Shown here: in pieces, positions 10,629-22,574 of the stretch
Numbering within the stretch: the first letter of the stretch is position 1
Layout: every line of letters begins with the position of its first letter
NCBI GenBank assembly: GCA_029204225.1
Contig: CM055110.1
Coordinates: 37,150,116 to 37,214,115, forward strand
Source: Diphasiastrum complanatum
Lineage: Eukaryota; Streptophyta; Lycopodiopsida; Lycopodiales; Lycopodiaceae
DNA length: 64,000 bases
Reading direction: 5' to 3'
The notes under the pieces: generated by a model
Databases searched by the model: none
The model's input: the letters and a program-made list of their open reading frames with translations, nothing else
Told to the model about the DNA's origin: nothing
Translations under genes and position numbers: made by a program

Positions 10629-13160
10629 ATGGAAGTGACAGATGTCATGTCACCATGCCATGTCATCATCCCTTCCACACCGCTACTGCATATCAGAGTT
10701 ATTTTCTATTTTTCTTTCTTACACTTTCTACTTACGAGTTTATACTTTCTTGTGCTCATTCTCTTTGCGATCAACACACTCTTTTACGAACTATTGCGAT
10801 CTACGGAGCTATTGTCAAACATTCGTCCAATGGCTTCCGGATCAAGCTCTAGCTCTACCATCATCTGGAAAGCATGCGCAGGAATCCGCTTGGCATCCAT
10901 CCAGTCTTATTTGGATCGATGCAGGTTGGGTAATCTGAAAGTGGACCCCTCCATCATTCTCTCTGACGTTAGCACAGAATTTGTGAACTCCATCCTCTCA
11001 ATTTCTGAGGTGAACTTCAAAGTCCATGTGCGAGGCCAATTTTTCACCATTACTGAAGACTTGTTCTGCACAGCCCTCGGACTACCATTGGATGGGAAAA
11101 TGATTTCAACGAGCAAAGACTCAGTGGATGAAGCAACCCACTTTTTGAACAACTGTTTCGTACCTACAAAGGGGTACAAAATTTCAATGATCCGCGACAC
11201 AACATTTAAACTGTTCTGTAAATACGCAAACCAAGCAATATTTTTGACGGATGTAGATGCCACAATTTTAGTTCAAAATTTTGGCTACATATTGGACGCA
11301 CTCGTCGGTAATCCAGTTTGCTTCAGCATTATTACCTACAGGGCTTTTTTGTGATGGATTAAGCATCAAAAGTCTTCTGGCGTTGGAGCACATGTTTCTC
11401 GACTGTGTGCCAATTTTGACATTTTGACTGAACAGGAGAAAACAATGCTGACTGGAAGGATGTTGGCTCCCAAGCCAGTTGATCTTTCTAGCATCCTGTC
11501 TGTTCCTATTCCGGTTGCACCAAATGCTGCACTAGCAGTCGAAGTGGCAGCTCCCACTGCTATGGAGATTGATGCTGCACCATCCCAACCAGATACAGTT
11601 CCAACTGGGGCAATGGATGGCACTGCTGCTGTTGTTGCTGCTGATTCTTCAAAGCTCGCATCTGCTTCCACATCTCAGAAGCAGTAGAGTGGATCCACCA
11701 CTGATGATGATGCAGTCCGACACATCAGACAAAGGATGAACAGTTGCAGAAGGCGATACTGGGGCTCCTATTGAAGATGAAGACGAACCAGACAACCAGC
11801 CCCAGTGGCTTCGATCCATGACAAAAAAAGCCAAGAATTTAGTGGCTGAAGTGTACGAGTTGGATAAGTACCACCAACAACTCACCATGGAGCTTATCAA
11901 CTCAGAGAGGAAATCTCTAGACTCTCTCAAGGATTCCTACAAGAAGATCGATTTGCTCGAATTAGACAACACGAAGCTGATCAAACAAAATCGTTCTCTC
12001 GAAACACAGCTTCAGACTCTAAAAAAGAAAGCTGATTCTTTAAAGCATACAAATAAGGCGATTGAGGCCAAGTCTGATAATTTTCAGACTCAAAATGATT
12101 CTTTGAAACAACAACTCTTGTTTGTGAATCAACATAACGTCACCCTCCAGAAATATTTGCAGGAGGAGCGAATGATGAGAATAAAGACAGAAGCTGCTCT
12201 TTTTGTGAGCACTAATGCAGGGTCACTCATAGTCGACCTCACGAAGCTGAACCAGTTCCAACACCAGATGCTCAAAAATTTTCGAGTCGAGTTCTTACAA
12301 CCGCTCGAGGATGTGAAGGCCCTTGTCGAGGAAGAGTTGGCTGAGCTGAAAGAGCTCTCAAGTGAAGCCACCTCATCTTGCAGCGGGCCCGATTCTCACG
12401 ACGAATATCTTCAGGCCCTGCTTCGCATTGATGACCTCACACATCAACTTCAAGTTGTGTCGTCATGTTTTGGAGCCTCAGATCATCCTAAATTCTTGGA
12501 GGCAATTGTGAAGATTGACAAGCTTGAGCAGGAGCTGTCGAATCTTAATTAGCAATTGGATGATCCGAAGCCGGCTGCTGAGTTGCAAACTCATGACTTG
12601 GCAACTACATCCACACAACCAAAGCGAACACGATGCAATCAATCGAAGGTATGTGCCGACAGATTTCGTGTATTTGTTGAACGCTAATGGAAATGGTGTC
12701 CACATGCATTTAATCTTGAATTGCAATGGCGTGTGGAATACATGATGCTACCAGGCGCAGTAGGCATCGCCTTCGACGATTGGAAGCGACCTTGGGAGAA
12801 GGACGATTTTCTCTAGTTATGGGCCAAGACCTCTATCGAACAGAAAGGATGTCTCTGTTGGGGCATAATCCAGTGTAAGTTTCAGGTTGTGCCTTTCAGA
12901 TCAACAGAGTTGTACATAGGCTCTTCGGCTATGTATGCTCTAGAATATATGCGAATCAAAGAGTTTCAACTTTTGCAGACCGAAGATAATAAGCGACATT
13001 TTTGAGAGTGAAAGTCGCAGTTTTAACTGTACAAACTCAAGTTGTTGCGGATTTAGACGAATTCGACGATGTCGGGCTGCTGATCAATGTAAATATGGCT
13101 TATCCAGAGTTATTCAGTCTTTATGTGGATTGGGAGCGAAATCTTGTAGATTATTGACGT
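10629..13160 (+). pseudogene. Gypsy A 3' accessory protein (plant transposon-protein-like, coiled coil, novel C-terminus)
   Basis: From 10629 a hydrophobic run (residues about 22-50) precedes a second possible start at 10830 (M-A-S-G-S-S). Then comes a domain with V-N-F-K-V-H-V-R-G-Q-F-F-T-I and L-G-L-P-L-D-G, resembling the plant transposon-protein family (PF20167 type). A TGA at 11352 interrupts an otherwise continuing frame into an Ala/Pro/Val-rich linker (to 11687). After a frameshift, 11818-12552 is a long heptad-rich coiled coil (Q/L/K rich). A TAG at 12550 separates it from a C-terminal block (W-K-W-C-P-H-A-F-N, C-L-C-W-G-I-I, V-N-M-A-Y-P-E-L-F-S-L-Y) that I do not recognise. Gypsy B carries the coiled coil and C-terminus. 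Function unknown; the position is that of the Athila env-like ORF. Confidence 0.6.
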
Positions 13161-14340
13161 TGTAAGCCATATATATAACATTGTACAAGATATATTTCTC
13201 CATAATCGAATACTCGGACCATTTGTTGGAATTCTCTATTGTACTCAACAACTATTGTTGTCTGGTCCAAACAACACCATTGGATGATGTCAGATCGATT
13301 GAAGATCTGTCCACAAACTCTTTTGAAAGTTAACCAATTCTTAGGAAGAAAGTCGTGAACGATGTTTCACCATGACTAAACACGCCCTTGGAAACCCGAT
13401 GAAGCAAAGCATACTATATCACTGTCACCAATACCTCCGTTATGAAAATTTGAAAATTACTAATGGAAACACAAAAAGACTGACTCAAGAAAAGGGGTCT
13501 TGAAAAAAATATTGAAAAGTAATAATTACAAATTTTCAGTAACTTAGTAGTGTCAGGCTCATCTTTCTGATCAATTTTTGTTTTCTCCAATAAAATGTGT
13601 TGCGAGGGCATGGCATCCTACGTGTATAAGCCCATGGCCCAATGAGCACGCAATTAGAGTTGTAAATAAGATAAACTTGACTTGGGCCTTGGAATTAAAA
13701 TAAAACTAGAGGCCCAATGTCGTTTTTAAACTTAGAGATCACTTTTTAGAGTTGGGTCCAAATTGGGACTCACATGAATCTTGTGATTTCTAATGTACTT
13801 TTTGTGGACCCTTGGATGAAGTTGGGTCCAAGATTAATGGATGGGATCATTGTGAATATTAGCCAATAAGATTGAGTGGCAAGGGCCTTCCCCATTTTAT
13901 AAAAAGGTACCATTTGTACACTCTTTTGATGCTTAATGAGAAGGAGAAGACTCTACCATTTTTGGAAGAGAAGCATCCTCATTTGCTGTTCACTACTTGT
14001 TATTGCTCTTGATTGTATTTTCCATTGCTTCCTATTTCAATGTTATTTGTTTGCCATAGTGAATGTTTTTCCATTAGCAAGCATAAGAAGCATTTGAGCT
14101 AACCTCCACCCTCACTCTCTATCTCTCTCTTTCTCTTCCCTTCTCACTCTCTTCTTCTCCATTCCCTCTCTTCAACCAAAACTATGATGAATGTTAGTGT
14201 AGAGGAGTAGAGTTAAAGAGGAGTAGTATAGTGGTGAGTAGAGTTAAGGGAGAAAGTAGGAAATTAACTAAAAGAAGCAACTATGCATAGTTAGGTACCT
14301 ATCCATTGATCTAACCTTTGTTGACAGGCGAAAGGGCTAT
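13161..14340. other. Intergenic; LTR-like stretch with TATA box and pyrimidine tract
   Basis: No coding evidence. Around 13895-13907 a TATAAAAAGG box is followed by a C/T-rich tract (about 14105-14170), as in LTR promoter and R/U5 regions. A family with GGGTCCAA repeats at about 13750 and 13825 is visible. It may be the LTR of the element that contributed the downstream accessory-type pseudogene. No PBS was found. Confidence 0.35.
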
Positions 14341-14379
14341 ACTACGAGAGATCTTCAACCCCACATTGGCCCCACGATT

Positions 14380-16230
14380 GTGCCATACGACTGGCACGCC
14401 TTCCTCATTCACGAACTAACCATCTCCATCAAACCCAACAACCATGAGCATATCGCAGTAGGTACTATGTTGTGTAATTTCGCTTGCGCACTTCTCGAGG
14501 CAAAAGTGTGCGGCTTTTGTCACTCCAGTCTTTTATCTTCTATCATGCCGCACACTAACCTTTATTCGCCATCTGCCGCATCCACATCCTCCCAGTCCAC
14601 AGTTACTGACACAACGGCCAGCAAGAGAATGCGTGGCGCTGTCCCTTCCTGCTCATCTCCACCTACCACTAGACAACGTACCACCGCCACATCAGTAATC
14701 ACTCCATCAACCACCGCCACATCTTCTTATGTACAACCTCTCCCTCCTATCTCTGTTGTCACTACCGCTCTTTCTGTTCCATCCACGACTGTTTCTGTTT
14801 CCATTCTCATTTTCTCTATTGATACTACTTCCAATTCTGTTCCATTATCCTCTATCCTTTCCATCACCATCGCATCCTCCATCGCTCATGTCGCCACTGT
14901 TGCTCCTCTTCAGTTTAATCCCTCTAATTCTCAGTTGTCTCCGGACACTTTGGCATGGATGCAAGTCATCAATTTTTCACTCCCACATCGGACCATTTCT
15001 GCTCCATCCTCGCCTTCTGTGCTCCACACCACACTTCAGTTCCCCTCTGTTCCACCCATCATCTCGTTTGGACAAACCATCCCCACCCCCATTTCCACTG
15101 CTGCTTCTCTCACCCCACCTGTTTCGCCACCAAAGGTTGTCGAGGGCAACCAACTGTTGCTTGATGACGCATTTGTTCAGACAATTTTTATACCATCTCC
15201 AAATCGGACTGATCCCACAGCCCCTGATGATAATAGGTCCCCTAAGAACCTGATTGAAGACAATGATGACAGAGCTCCACAAGTTGTCGGGGCTGCTACC
15301 ACACAAGTCCCTATCAGTGCCAGCATATCGGTTGCTCCAACAACTTAACGATGGCGTACCAAACCCTGGGCACATACATCCTGGAGGCGGTAGCAACCAA
15401 GGCCATTTTGGACAGCAGGGTACTCCACCTGGCGACAAGCAACACACAACTGCGAGTGGAACTCACAAAGCTGCAGCAAGAGCTTATTCTAGCCCAATAG
15501 CATGAACAAGAAGGGCACCCGTAGATTGCCAAGCTGCAGCAGAAGGAGGATGGCCTCAACCTATACATCCAAAGCCTCTCCAAAGCGTTGACAGAGGCCT
15601 CCAAGAAGGTGCGGGAGCTTTAATCCGAAGCGTCCCAACGACTTGATCCCTTCCAAGTGCAACTACAAATTTTTGAAGCAGAGAATACGCGCCTGGGGGC
15701 GGAAGTGAAAGCCCTACAAAATGACAAACTCGCCTGGCTAGCTCAACTTGCACCAAACTCAAGGCCGCTCTCTCAAGCAGAGATGAATCTCTTTAGGCGT
15801 TAGGTGCAGGTATATAGCCAAACATTGAACAACTACTAGGCAGAGTTCGATAAGTACCGGGCAAGCGCAACTCACGAGCTCCAAACAAGCCCTCAAGACT
15901 TGCCAACAGTACATGGAGAAGAAAACCCAGCCCACCCCCATGGTGATTCCACCGCCACCCATTTTTTATGCTGCACAAGCCAGCACGAACCAAGACCAAA
16001 GCCGGAACGTGCACTTCCTGCCATGCACACGACGATCCAAATGGACGGAATGCGGCACCCCTCTGAACAAGAGCACGATACAAAATTTCAATTGGCCAAG
16101 GATTCCATCAGAGCATGGTTGGGATACGGATGTAGATGCCCAAAGGGCTCTCACCATATTCGCCAATAAATATTTCAACTACCATGATCCAATAGTCCGT
16201 GCGGCAGCCACTTACGCCCCAGACTTATAG
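14380..16230 (+). pseudogene. Second accessory-type protein of a lost LTR element
   Basis: The first part (14380-15348) has a short alpha-helical lead (I-A-V-G-T-M-L-C-N-F-A-C-A-L-L-E-A) resembling the end of a plant transposon-protein domain, then a Ser/Thr/Pro-rich low-complexity linker. Shifted frames at 15360-15890 encode coiled-coil heptads (L-R-V-E-L-T-K-L-Q-Q-E, A-E-N-T-R-L-G-A-E-V-K-A-L). A last open stretch to 16230 ends D-P-I-V-R-A-A-A-T-Y-A-P-D-L. The plan (domain, linker, coiled coil, C-terminus) parallels the gypsy A accessory gene, but the sequence is different and no pol lies upstream. Several stops make it non-functional. Confidence 0.4.
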
Positions 16231-16340
16231 CATTTAATGGGGATTGAAACCAAATTTTGTTGTCCCCCATATTTTTTGATCCTAATAAGGCACTAGCTTC
16301 CAACAAAGTTGAAGATCAACTGCCAGTTGCTCGTGTCTAT

Positions 16341-17021
16341 TGTTAAAAATTCACAATTCTAGCTTGACTAGTTTTGGTCATATGACTTGTAAATATTAGA
16401 TGGTCATGATGTGGCTTGTCACACGTGCCAAATAGCATAGGATTCCATTCATAATGATGTTCTCAAGTAGACCTAAGTGTTAGAACCTTTGGAATGAGTC
16501 CAAATTATGCTTAGATACAAGGGAGAAAAAATAGGAGCTATTTTTGATAATTTTTGCATTGTTGAGGGATCTCCAAGATTCCAACCCTAGCTTGGTAGGG
16601 ATGAAAGATCCACCAAAATTAGCATTAGGGACAAGTTTAGGGCTACTCATACCTGCCCAAAACCGTGATGGATCATGTATATATAGGTGATGATATCTCA
16701 CCAAAATCAATCAAGCAATTTCATGTTTTTTCTCTCATAATGGTGCAATTGCTCTCTATGTTCATAATTGTTTGAGTACTTGTGATTACTAATGATTATA
16801 GGATTGAATGTAGGTCTGGTGTATAGTACTCAGACTGTGGGAGGCCGTACTTTCACACGTGTGAAGCCTTCTTCAAGGATTTGGGCCATTTAGTGAGGTT
16901 CAAGCATAGATTTTTGATGGATTTTGATGGTTCAACTTGTGCTAATCTTATGAAATCATAATCTATTGTTTCCCTCATCATTTCAAGTGTTTTAGGATCC
17001 TTATTTGCTGTAATTTTTACA
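16341..17021 (+). repeat. Copia C 5' LTR
   Basis: 681 bp. It begins TGTTAAAAATT and ends AATTTTTACA, an imperfect terminal inverted repeat with TG...CA ends, and is directly followed by the PBS. It contains a CACACGTGTG palindrome at about 16856. Confidence 0.85.
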
Positions 17022-17033
17022 TGGTATCAGAGC
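17022..17033 (+). other. Primer-binding site, initiator tRNA-Met
   Basis: TGGTATCAGAGC, the standard plant copia PBS, directly after the LTR end CA. Confidence 0.9.
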
Positions 17034-17819
17034 CTAAAAAATCCTTGGTTTTCATTCAATTTGATCACAATTTTTAATCTAAATCTTGTGTAGATTGGAT
17101 CTTAGCATCTAGTATTGATTCTAGAGCTCAAAGTGAGTCAAATACATTGGAGATTGGTGTTGTTTGACTTCATTTGTAGGTGTTTAGGTGTCTAAAACCA
17201 GAGGCAAAGTTGAATTCAATTCACATTACCAAGATAGCAAGTTTTTGCTTGCTCCAAGCATTGATTTCTAAGCGAGTTTTGGAGGTGATTTCATAGAGGA
17301 GGCTTTCTAGCATTCAAGGAGAGGGAAGATCAGAGTTTTGGGGACTCTTAAAGGCTGTTCTAAGGTTTATTAGGCACCTCCTAAAGTGATTTAGGTTCAG
17401 TCCAACCATTGCTTGACTTATGCACCAAATTAGATCAATTTTTCATCAATTTTGATCATTTTTTGCTTGTGATTGGATAGTAGATTGTGTTGCATCCTCA
17501 TTAAGTTCCATTTAGATCTTTTACAAGTGATTTTGGAAGTATATTAGGTTGCTGAAATTCACTCTTGATCAGATCATTTGGAAGCTTTAATGTTCTTTAT
17601 AGAAAGAGGGCCAATTCTACTAGTATTGTCTACTTCAATCAAGCAAGTGCATTGTTTCTAGTATTCTATGATTTGATTTTGTTAGAGATCATTCTTAGAT
17701 CTTTATAGGAAGTCTATTACTGATCTTTTCAGGTCCCTAAGAAGTGGGATAAGGTAGACCTTCAATCAAATCAATAGAAGTAACCTTCATTTGTGTCAAG
17801 TCCTTGATTAGGAGACTAG

Positions 17820-18488
17820 ATGGCATCTATAAATGCATATCTTTTGGATACTAATGAAAGGCTCAACAAAACTAACTATTCCACATGGAAAGTTAGAATG
17901 GAATCTATCATGATCATGCAAGATCTGATGGAAATTGTGAATGGTAAGGAGGGTGAACCTATTCATCCTCAAGAAAAAGCCAAATACATCAAGAGGTGCA
18001 ATGTTGCACTACATTGCATAAAAATGAATGTTGCAAATGAACTCTTAAGAGAGGTAGGAGATTGCACTTCAGCTCAAGATGCTTGGGAGACTTTGCAAAA
18101 GGTCTATGAATCCAAGAACCAAACTAGAATGTTAGCTTTGAAGAATCAAATCTATAGAAGCTATCAAAAGAAAGGAGAGAGTGCACATACTTTTGTCCTA
18201 AGAGTAAAGGAATTGAGCAAAGAGCTAGCCTTTATAGGTGACCCTATCAAGGATGAAGAGCTTGTTCAACTCATATTGAATGGACTAAGCTTTGAATTTG
18301 ACAATTTGGTTCAGGGATATGCAATTATGGGTAAGCTACCCATACTTGAAGAACTCCAAGGCACACTCATGGCCGAGGAATCAAGAAGGAGCCAAATGCA
18401 AGAGAGGATGGATAGGCTTTCCATCCAAGGTGGAGATGACCAAGCTCTCTTCACCAAAGGCAAAGACAAGTCCAAAGGCAAAGGATGA
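17820..18488 (+). CDS. Copia C Gag
   Basis: 222 codons from an ATG preceded by about 790 bases of leader. It has the copia gag (UBN2/DUF4219-type) pattern: N-Y-S-T-W-K-V-R-M-E at residues about 20-29, A-W-E-T-L-Q-K-V-Y-E-S, and S-A-H-T-F-V-L-R-V-K-E-L. The frame continues after a TGA (18486-18488) through a Lys-rich linker into the zinc knuckle without a shift, so the TGA either is a point mutation or separates Gag from Gag-Pol. Confidence 0.88.
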   Translation: MASINAYLLDTNERLNKTNYSTWKVRMESIMIMQDLMEIVNGKEGEPIHPQEKAKYIKRCNVALHCIKMNVANELLREVGDCTSAQDAWETLQKVYESKNQTRMLALKNQIYRSYQKKGESAHTFVLRVKELSKELAFIGDPIKDEELVQLILNGLSFEFDNLVQGYAIMGKLPILEELQGTLMAEESRRSQMQERMDRLSIQGGDDQALFTKGKDKSKGKG

Positions 18489-21400
18489 ACATTCAAGAAG
18501 TCTACAAAGCTTGAGAATCAAGAAGGACCCCCAAAGGCATCTCCATCAACCACCAAAGTCAAGAAGGACAAATCAAAGGTGAAGTGCTACTATTGTAGCA
18601 AGATGGGGCATTATGCCTCGGAATGCTTCAAGAGGAAGCAAGATCAAAGCCAAGCCAACATGATCAAAGAGGAGGAGGAGGAGAGTTCACATGAGGACTC
18701 TCTCATGATGTCCATATTTTCTTCAACAAGCTTCAAAGGAGAAGATCCTTGGTGGATTGACTCGGGTGCTAGTTCACACATGACTAGTAAAAGGGAGTTT
18801 TTCTCTTCTCTCTTATCTTATGATGGACCTATAAAGTCTATCTATACAGCAAATGATGAAGCTTGTAAGATTGAAGGAGTTGGTAGCATTCCCCTTTGCT
18901 TAGGATCTTCCAAAAAGATCAACATAGAAGGTGTTTTGTACATTCCTACAATAACAAAGAATCTACTAAGTGTTGGCCAAATGGTAGACAATGGTTTCAA
19001 TGTTGACTTTGCTTCAAATGAATGTTTCATCAAGAAGAAGGGTAAGATAGTGGCTAAGGGCACTAGACTTGGCAAACTCTATAAGCTGGATGCATTTGTG
19101 GATACTAATGTTGTCATGTTGGCCGAGAAGAGCAAGATATCTACCTTTACTTTATGGCACAAAAGACTTGGACATGTCAACTTGGGTTCCATGGAGGCTA
19201 TGATCAAGGAGGAGTATGCTTTAGGCCTACCAAGTTCTATTGGGAAGGAAGACAAGGTTTGTGAAGCTTGTGCCTTATCCAAGGCACATAAGAAGGTGTT
19301 TCCTAACCCCATCACAAAGTCATCTCATCCTCTTGAACTCATACACTCGGATGTGCACATTGCTAGCACCAAATCTAATGGAGGTTCATCCATGTTTTTA
19401 ACCTTCATTGATGACTACTCAAGATACTGTTGGGTGTTCTTACTTTCCTTCAAGTCTCAAGTATTTGATACTTTTGTTAAGTTCAAGTCGTTTGTGGAAA
19501 AGCATCCTAATCATAGCATCAAGATTCTTAGAAGTGACAATGGTGGAGAATTCATCTCCAATGAGTTCAAGGCCTTTTGTGAGGAGGAAGGGATCAAGAA
19601 AGAGACTTCTTGTCCTTACACTCCTCAACAAAATGGAGTTGCTGAAAGAAGGAATAGAACATTATGTGAATGTTCTAAGGCTTTAAGATTAGATGCTTGT
19701 TTTCCCAAATCCTTTTGGGGTGAGTCTCTTGTATGTGCAAACTACTTGATGAATAGGGTGTCTTGCAAATCAATTGAAGGCAAAACTCCTTATGAGATGT
19801 TGTATGGAAAGAAACCCAATCTTAATCACTTGAAAGTTTTTGGGTGTATATGTTATGTGCATGTGCCATTGGAAACAAGAACCAAGGAGGATCCATCTTC
19901 CACAAGAGGGATCATGCTTGGATATGCAAGCTCAAGCAAGGGCTACAAAGTCTATCTCCCATCCTTGAACAAATTTGTTTTTTCAAGGGATGTCATCTTT
20001 GATGAACATCATATGCATATGCTTGAAGAAGGCTCAAGTGCTCCAACAATCAAGAAGAAGATGGCCGAGGAGCAAGATCTTGGTTTTGAGGAGGAGCTCA
20101 TGGAGGAGCAAGCACCAAACCCACCTATCACACCAAGGAGATCTTCAAGGGCAAAAGTGGAGCCATCAAGGCTCACATATCAAGGCAAAGGACAGCAAGT
20201 TGAGGGTATCTCATCCACTTCTTATGCTTTATCTAGTTTTGAAGAATCGTCTAATGTTGAAGATGCATTGAACTCCAAAGAATGGTATAAAGCTATGGTG
20301 GATGAGTATGATGCCTTGATTGAGAATGAAACTTGGTTGCTTGTTGAGAGACCTCAAAGGAATGTAATAGGATGCAAGTGGGTCTTCAAGCTTAAGTTGA
20401 ATGCAAATGGGAGTGTTAACAAACATAAAGCAAGATTAGTTGCAAAAGGTTATGCTCAAGAGAGAGGGATAGACTATGAGGAAACTTTTGCACCCGTGGC
20501 CAAGATGGTCACAATAAGACTAATCATTGCACTTGCATCACATTTTGGATGGATTCTATGTCAAATGGATGTCTCTAATGCTTTTTTGAATGGTTTTTTG
20601 GAAGAGGATATCTATATGGAGCAGCCACAAGGGTTCATCAAGCATGGAATGGAGAACAAAGTATGCCATCTCCAAAGAAGCATCTATGGCTTGAAGCAAG
20701 CCTCGAGATCTTGGAGTTCAAGACTACATTGCTATCTTATTTCACTTTCTTTTGTTCAAAGTGAATATGATCCCACTCTTTACATTAAGTTTGATGATGT
20801 TGGTATTGTACTTTTACTCATTTATGTAGATGACATCATCATTAGTGGAAATAGTGTTGATGGTATTGAAAAAATCAAGATAGATCTATCCTTAGAGTTC
20901 AAGATGGTAGATCTAGGGTGTCTTCACTTCATCTTAGGCATAGAAGTACTTAGAGGGTCTGATTTTATCTTTATAAGTAAAGTAAACTATGCTCAAATTA
21001 TTTTGAAGAAGTTTAAGATGGAAGTATGCAAAAGTGTTGACACACCAATGGAGCAAGATGTAAAAGTGCCAAATGAAGATGATGAAAGATCCTTCATGGA
21101 CATCACTTTGTTTAGGCAACTTATAGGTTCCTTAATGTGGATCACTATAACTAGACCAGATCTTAGCTTTAATGTATGTAGGTTGAGCCAATCCATGCAA
21201 AAGCCATTGAATATCCATTGAAAAAAGGCTAAGAGGATTCTAAGATACATCTCGGGTACATTGGATTTTGGGATTCTATATAGAGGAGATGTGATTAACC
21301 TTCATGCATTTAGTGATTCAGATTTTGCAGGGGACAAGAGGGATAGGAAATCAACAGGTGCCTATTCAACTTTCATAGGAGAAGGTGTGGTTTCATGGCT

Positions 21401-21617
21401 TTCAAAAAAGCAAGAAACTATATCTCTATCTTCAACCGAGGCCGAGTACAAAGATTTGACAACCACTACAAAGGAGGTACTTTGGATCAAGAGATTATTG
21501 GTGGAACTAAAGATCATGGATTCAGAGGAGGCACCAATCATCTACAATGACAATATATCAGCCCAACACCTTGTACCCGAACCATTCAGCAACCTACATA
21601 AATGTAATGCCCTTAAT
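18489..21617 (+). pseudogene. Copia C Pol: knuckle, protease, integrase, RT, RNase H
   Basis: A C-Y-Y-C-x4-H-x4-C knuckle sits at 18585. The protease has W-I-D-S-G-A-S-S-H-M-T. Pre-integrase has H-K-R-L-G-H with C-E-A-C. The integrase core shows H-S-D-V, R-S-D-N-G-G-E and Q-N-G-V-A-E-R-R-N. RT has C-K-W-V-F-K, Q-M-D-V-S-N-A-F-L-N-G and Y-V-D-D-I-I-I-S-G. RNase H has S-D-S-D-F-A-G-D, S-S-T-E-A-E-Y and Y-N-D-N. A TGA at 21219-21221, at a normally Trp position, is the only stop inside pol. The last RNase H helix is replaced by unrelated sequence after about 21590. All catalytic residues up to there are present. Confidence 0.9.
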
Positions 21618-21620
21618 TAA

Positions 21621-22416
21621 TGCTTTACTCTGATGCCTTGGGGTTTACACCGCAATCAATTATTTTTTAATAGTTATGAAGAAAAACATAACAGTCTCAG
21701 TACTTGTGGAATTTTAGTAAGGTTTCTGACACCTGCCTCAATTAAAGACCTTTAGAGTCCCAGTGGCAGAATTTTATCCTGCACAGGTGAATATTATATT
21801 GCGGATGAATTTTTCTATTAAAATGGAGCATGACCCCACTACCTGCACCTACCGTTAGGTAATTAGAATGGTTAGTATCTACTTTTTGGTTCGTGCCCCT
21901 ATCACGGTATAAGATAGATTTGTCCTGGCTAGTCAGTCGCTTCTTGAGTTCATAAGTTTCTTCACTTGTTTTAGTCTGCTGCATTTTGTTAACATAGAGC
22001 CAGTGCTTATACAAAATCAATTTTTTAACTTAGTAAAAAACCTACCGATGTTGGAAAGTGTAGTTTTTCTTCAAAGTTGGACTAATCAAAAGCTATATAA
22101 GTCTGGATTTCAACACCATAATCTAATGATTATAGTTTTGTTTACTTATAAAGACCATAACCTCAAAAGTTAAAAGCTGGCCTGGACAATGGATACAGCC
22201 TGCTTGTAGCCTGTGTAGACCATGAGGAAAGCAGCTTACAGAAGACCAGTGGAAGCGTATGGGACCAGCGGCTCGGCCACATTAGTATGCAGCAGCTACA
22301 AGAATGCAAAGACGTGAGATGCTATACGAAACGCAGGATTGTGAGTCTGTAGATGGAGATGTATGTCAGCCTACATGCACGGTGAGCAAACTAGACTAAC
22401 ATTTGGAAATTCTGCA
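21621..22416. other. Intergenic, nothing recognised
   Basis: No coding or structural signal convinced me on either strand. The left part joins the truncated copia C; the right part ends at a CACTA-like terminus. Confidence 0.4.
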
Positions 22417-22560
22417 CACTACAACACCCGCCGCGATTTGTGACGTGTTTTGCGACGTGAATCACGTCCTTAATTTTTTTTTAATTCGTCGCGGACGTCA
22501 AAAAAACACGTCACTATAAGGTCGTCGGAATCCGACGACTTTAAAACGAGTTGCAATCCG
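22417..22560 (+). mobile_element. Possible CACTA-type transposon end with subterminal repeats
   Basis: CACTACAAC at 22417-22425 matches the terminal motif of plant CACTA (En/Spm) elements. It is followed by GTGACGTG / GCGACGTG repeats and the palindrome GTCGTCGGAATCCGACGAC at about 22522-22540, typical of subterminal repeats. A matching right end was not found, and no transposase is recognisable. Confidence 0.4.
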
Positions 22561-22574
22561 ACAGGCACAAGGTG

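Larger units (their letters stand above)
3924..13160 (+). mobile_element. Gypsy A: Athila/Tat-like LTR retrotransposon with 3' accessory gene
   Basis: A 1.27 kb 5' LTR is followed by a tRNA-Asp PBS, gag with CCHC knuckles, protease, RT, RNase H, integrase and then a roughly 2.5 kb accessory coding region. The Y-A-Y-N-K-M-L-F-G-L-C-N-A-P-A-T-F-Q and F-I-D-D-F-C-V-Y-S blocks and the tRNA-Asp PBS match the Athila/Tat branch. No 3' LTR is visible after 13160, so the right end is truncated. It inserted into copia remnant I. Confidence 0.82.
16341..21617 (+). mobile_element. Copia C: nearly intact Ty1/copia, 3' truncated
   Basis: 5' LTR, tRNA-Met PBS, long leader, then one continuous polyprotein frame (gag, knuckle, protease, integrase, RT, RNase H) with only two in-frame stops. 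RNase H is cut at about 21590, and no polypurine tract or 3' LTR is seen. An LTR relative lies inverted at 36755-37083. Confidence 0.9.

Noticed and set aside
14729-15253. Leu/Pro/Ser-rich plus frame resembling membrane segments
   Set aside because: Alternative frame of the same C/T-rich low-complexity DNA; composition artefact.
14977-15447. 156-codon minus-strand frame, Gly/Trp/Cys-rich
   Set aside because: Antisense shadow of the Ser/Thr/Pro-rich stretch on the plus strand.
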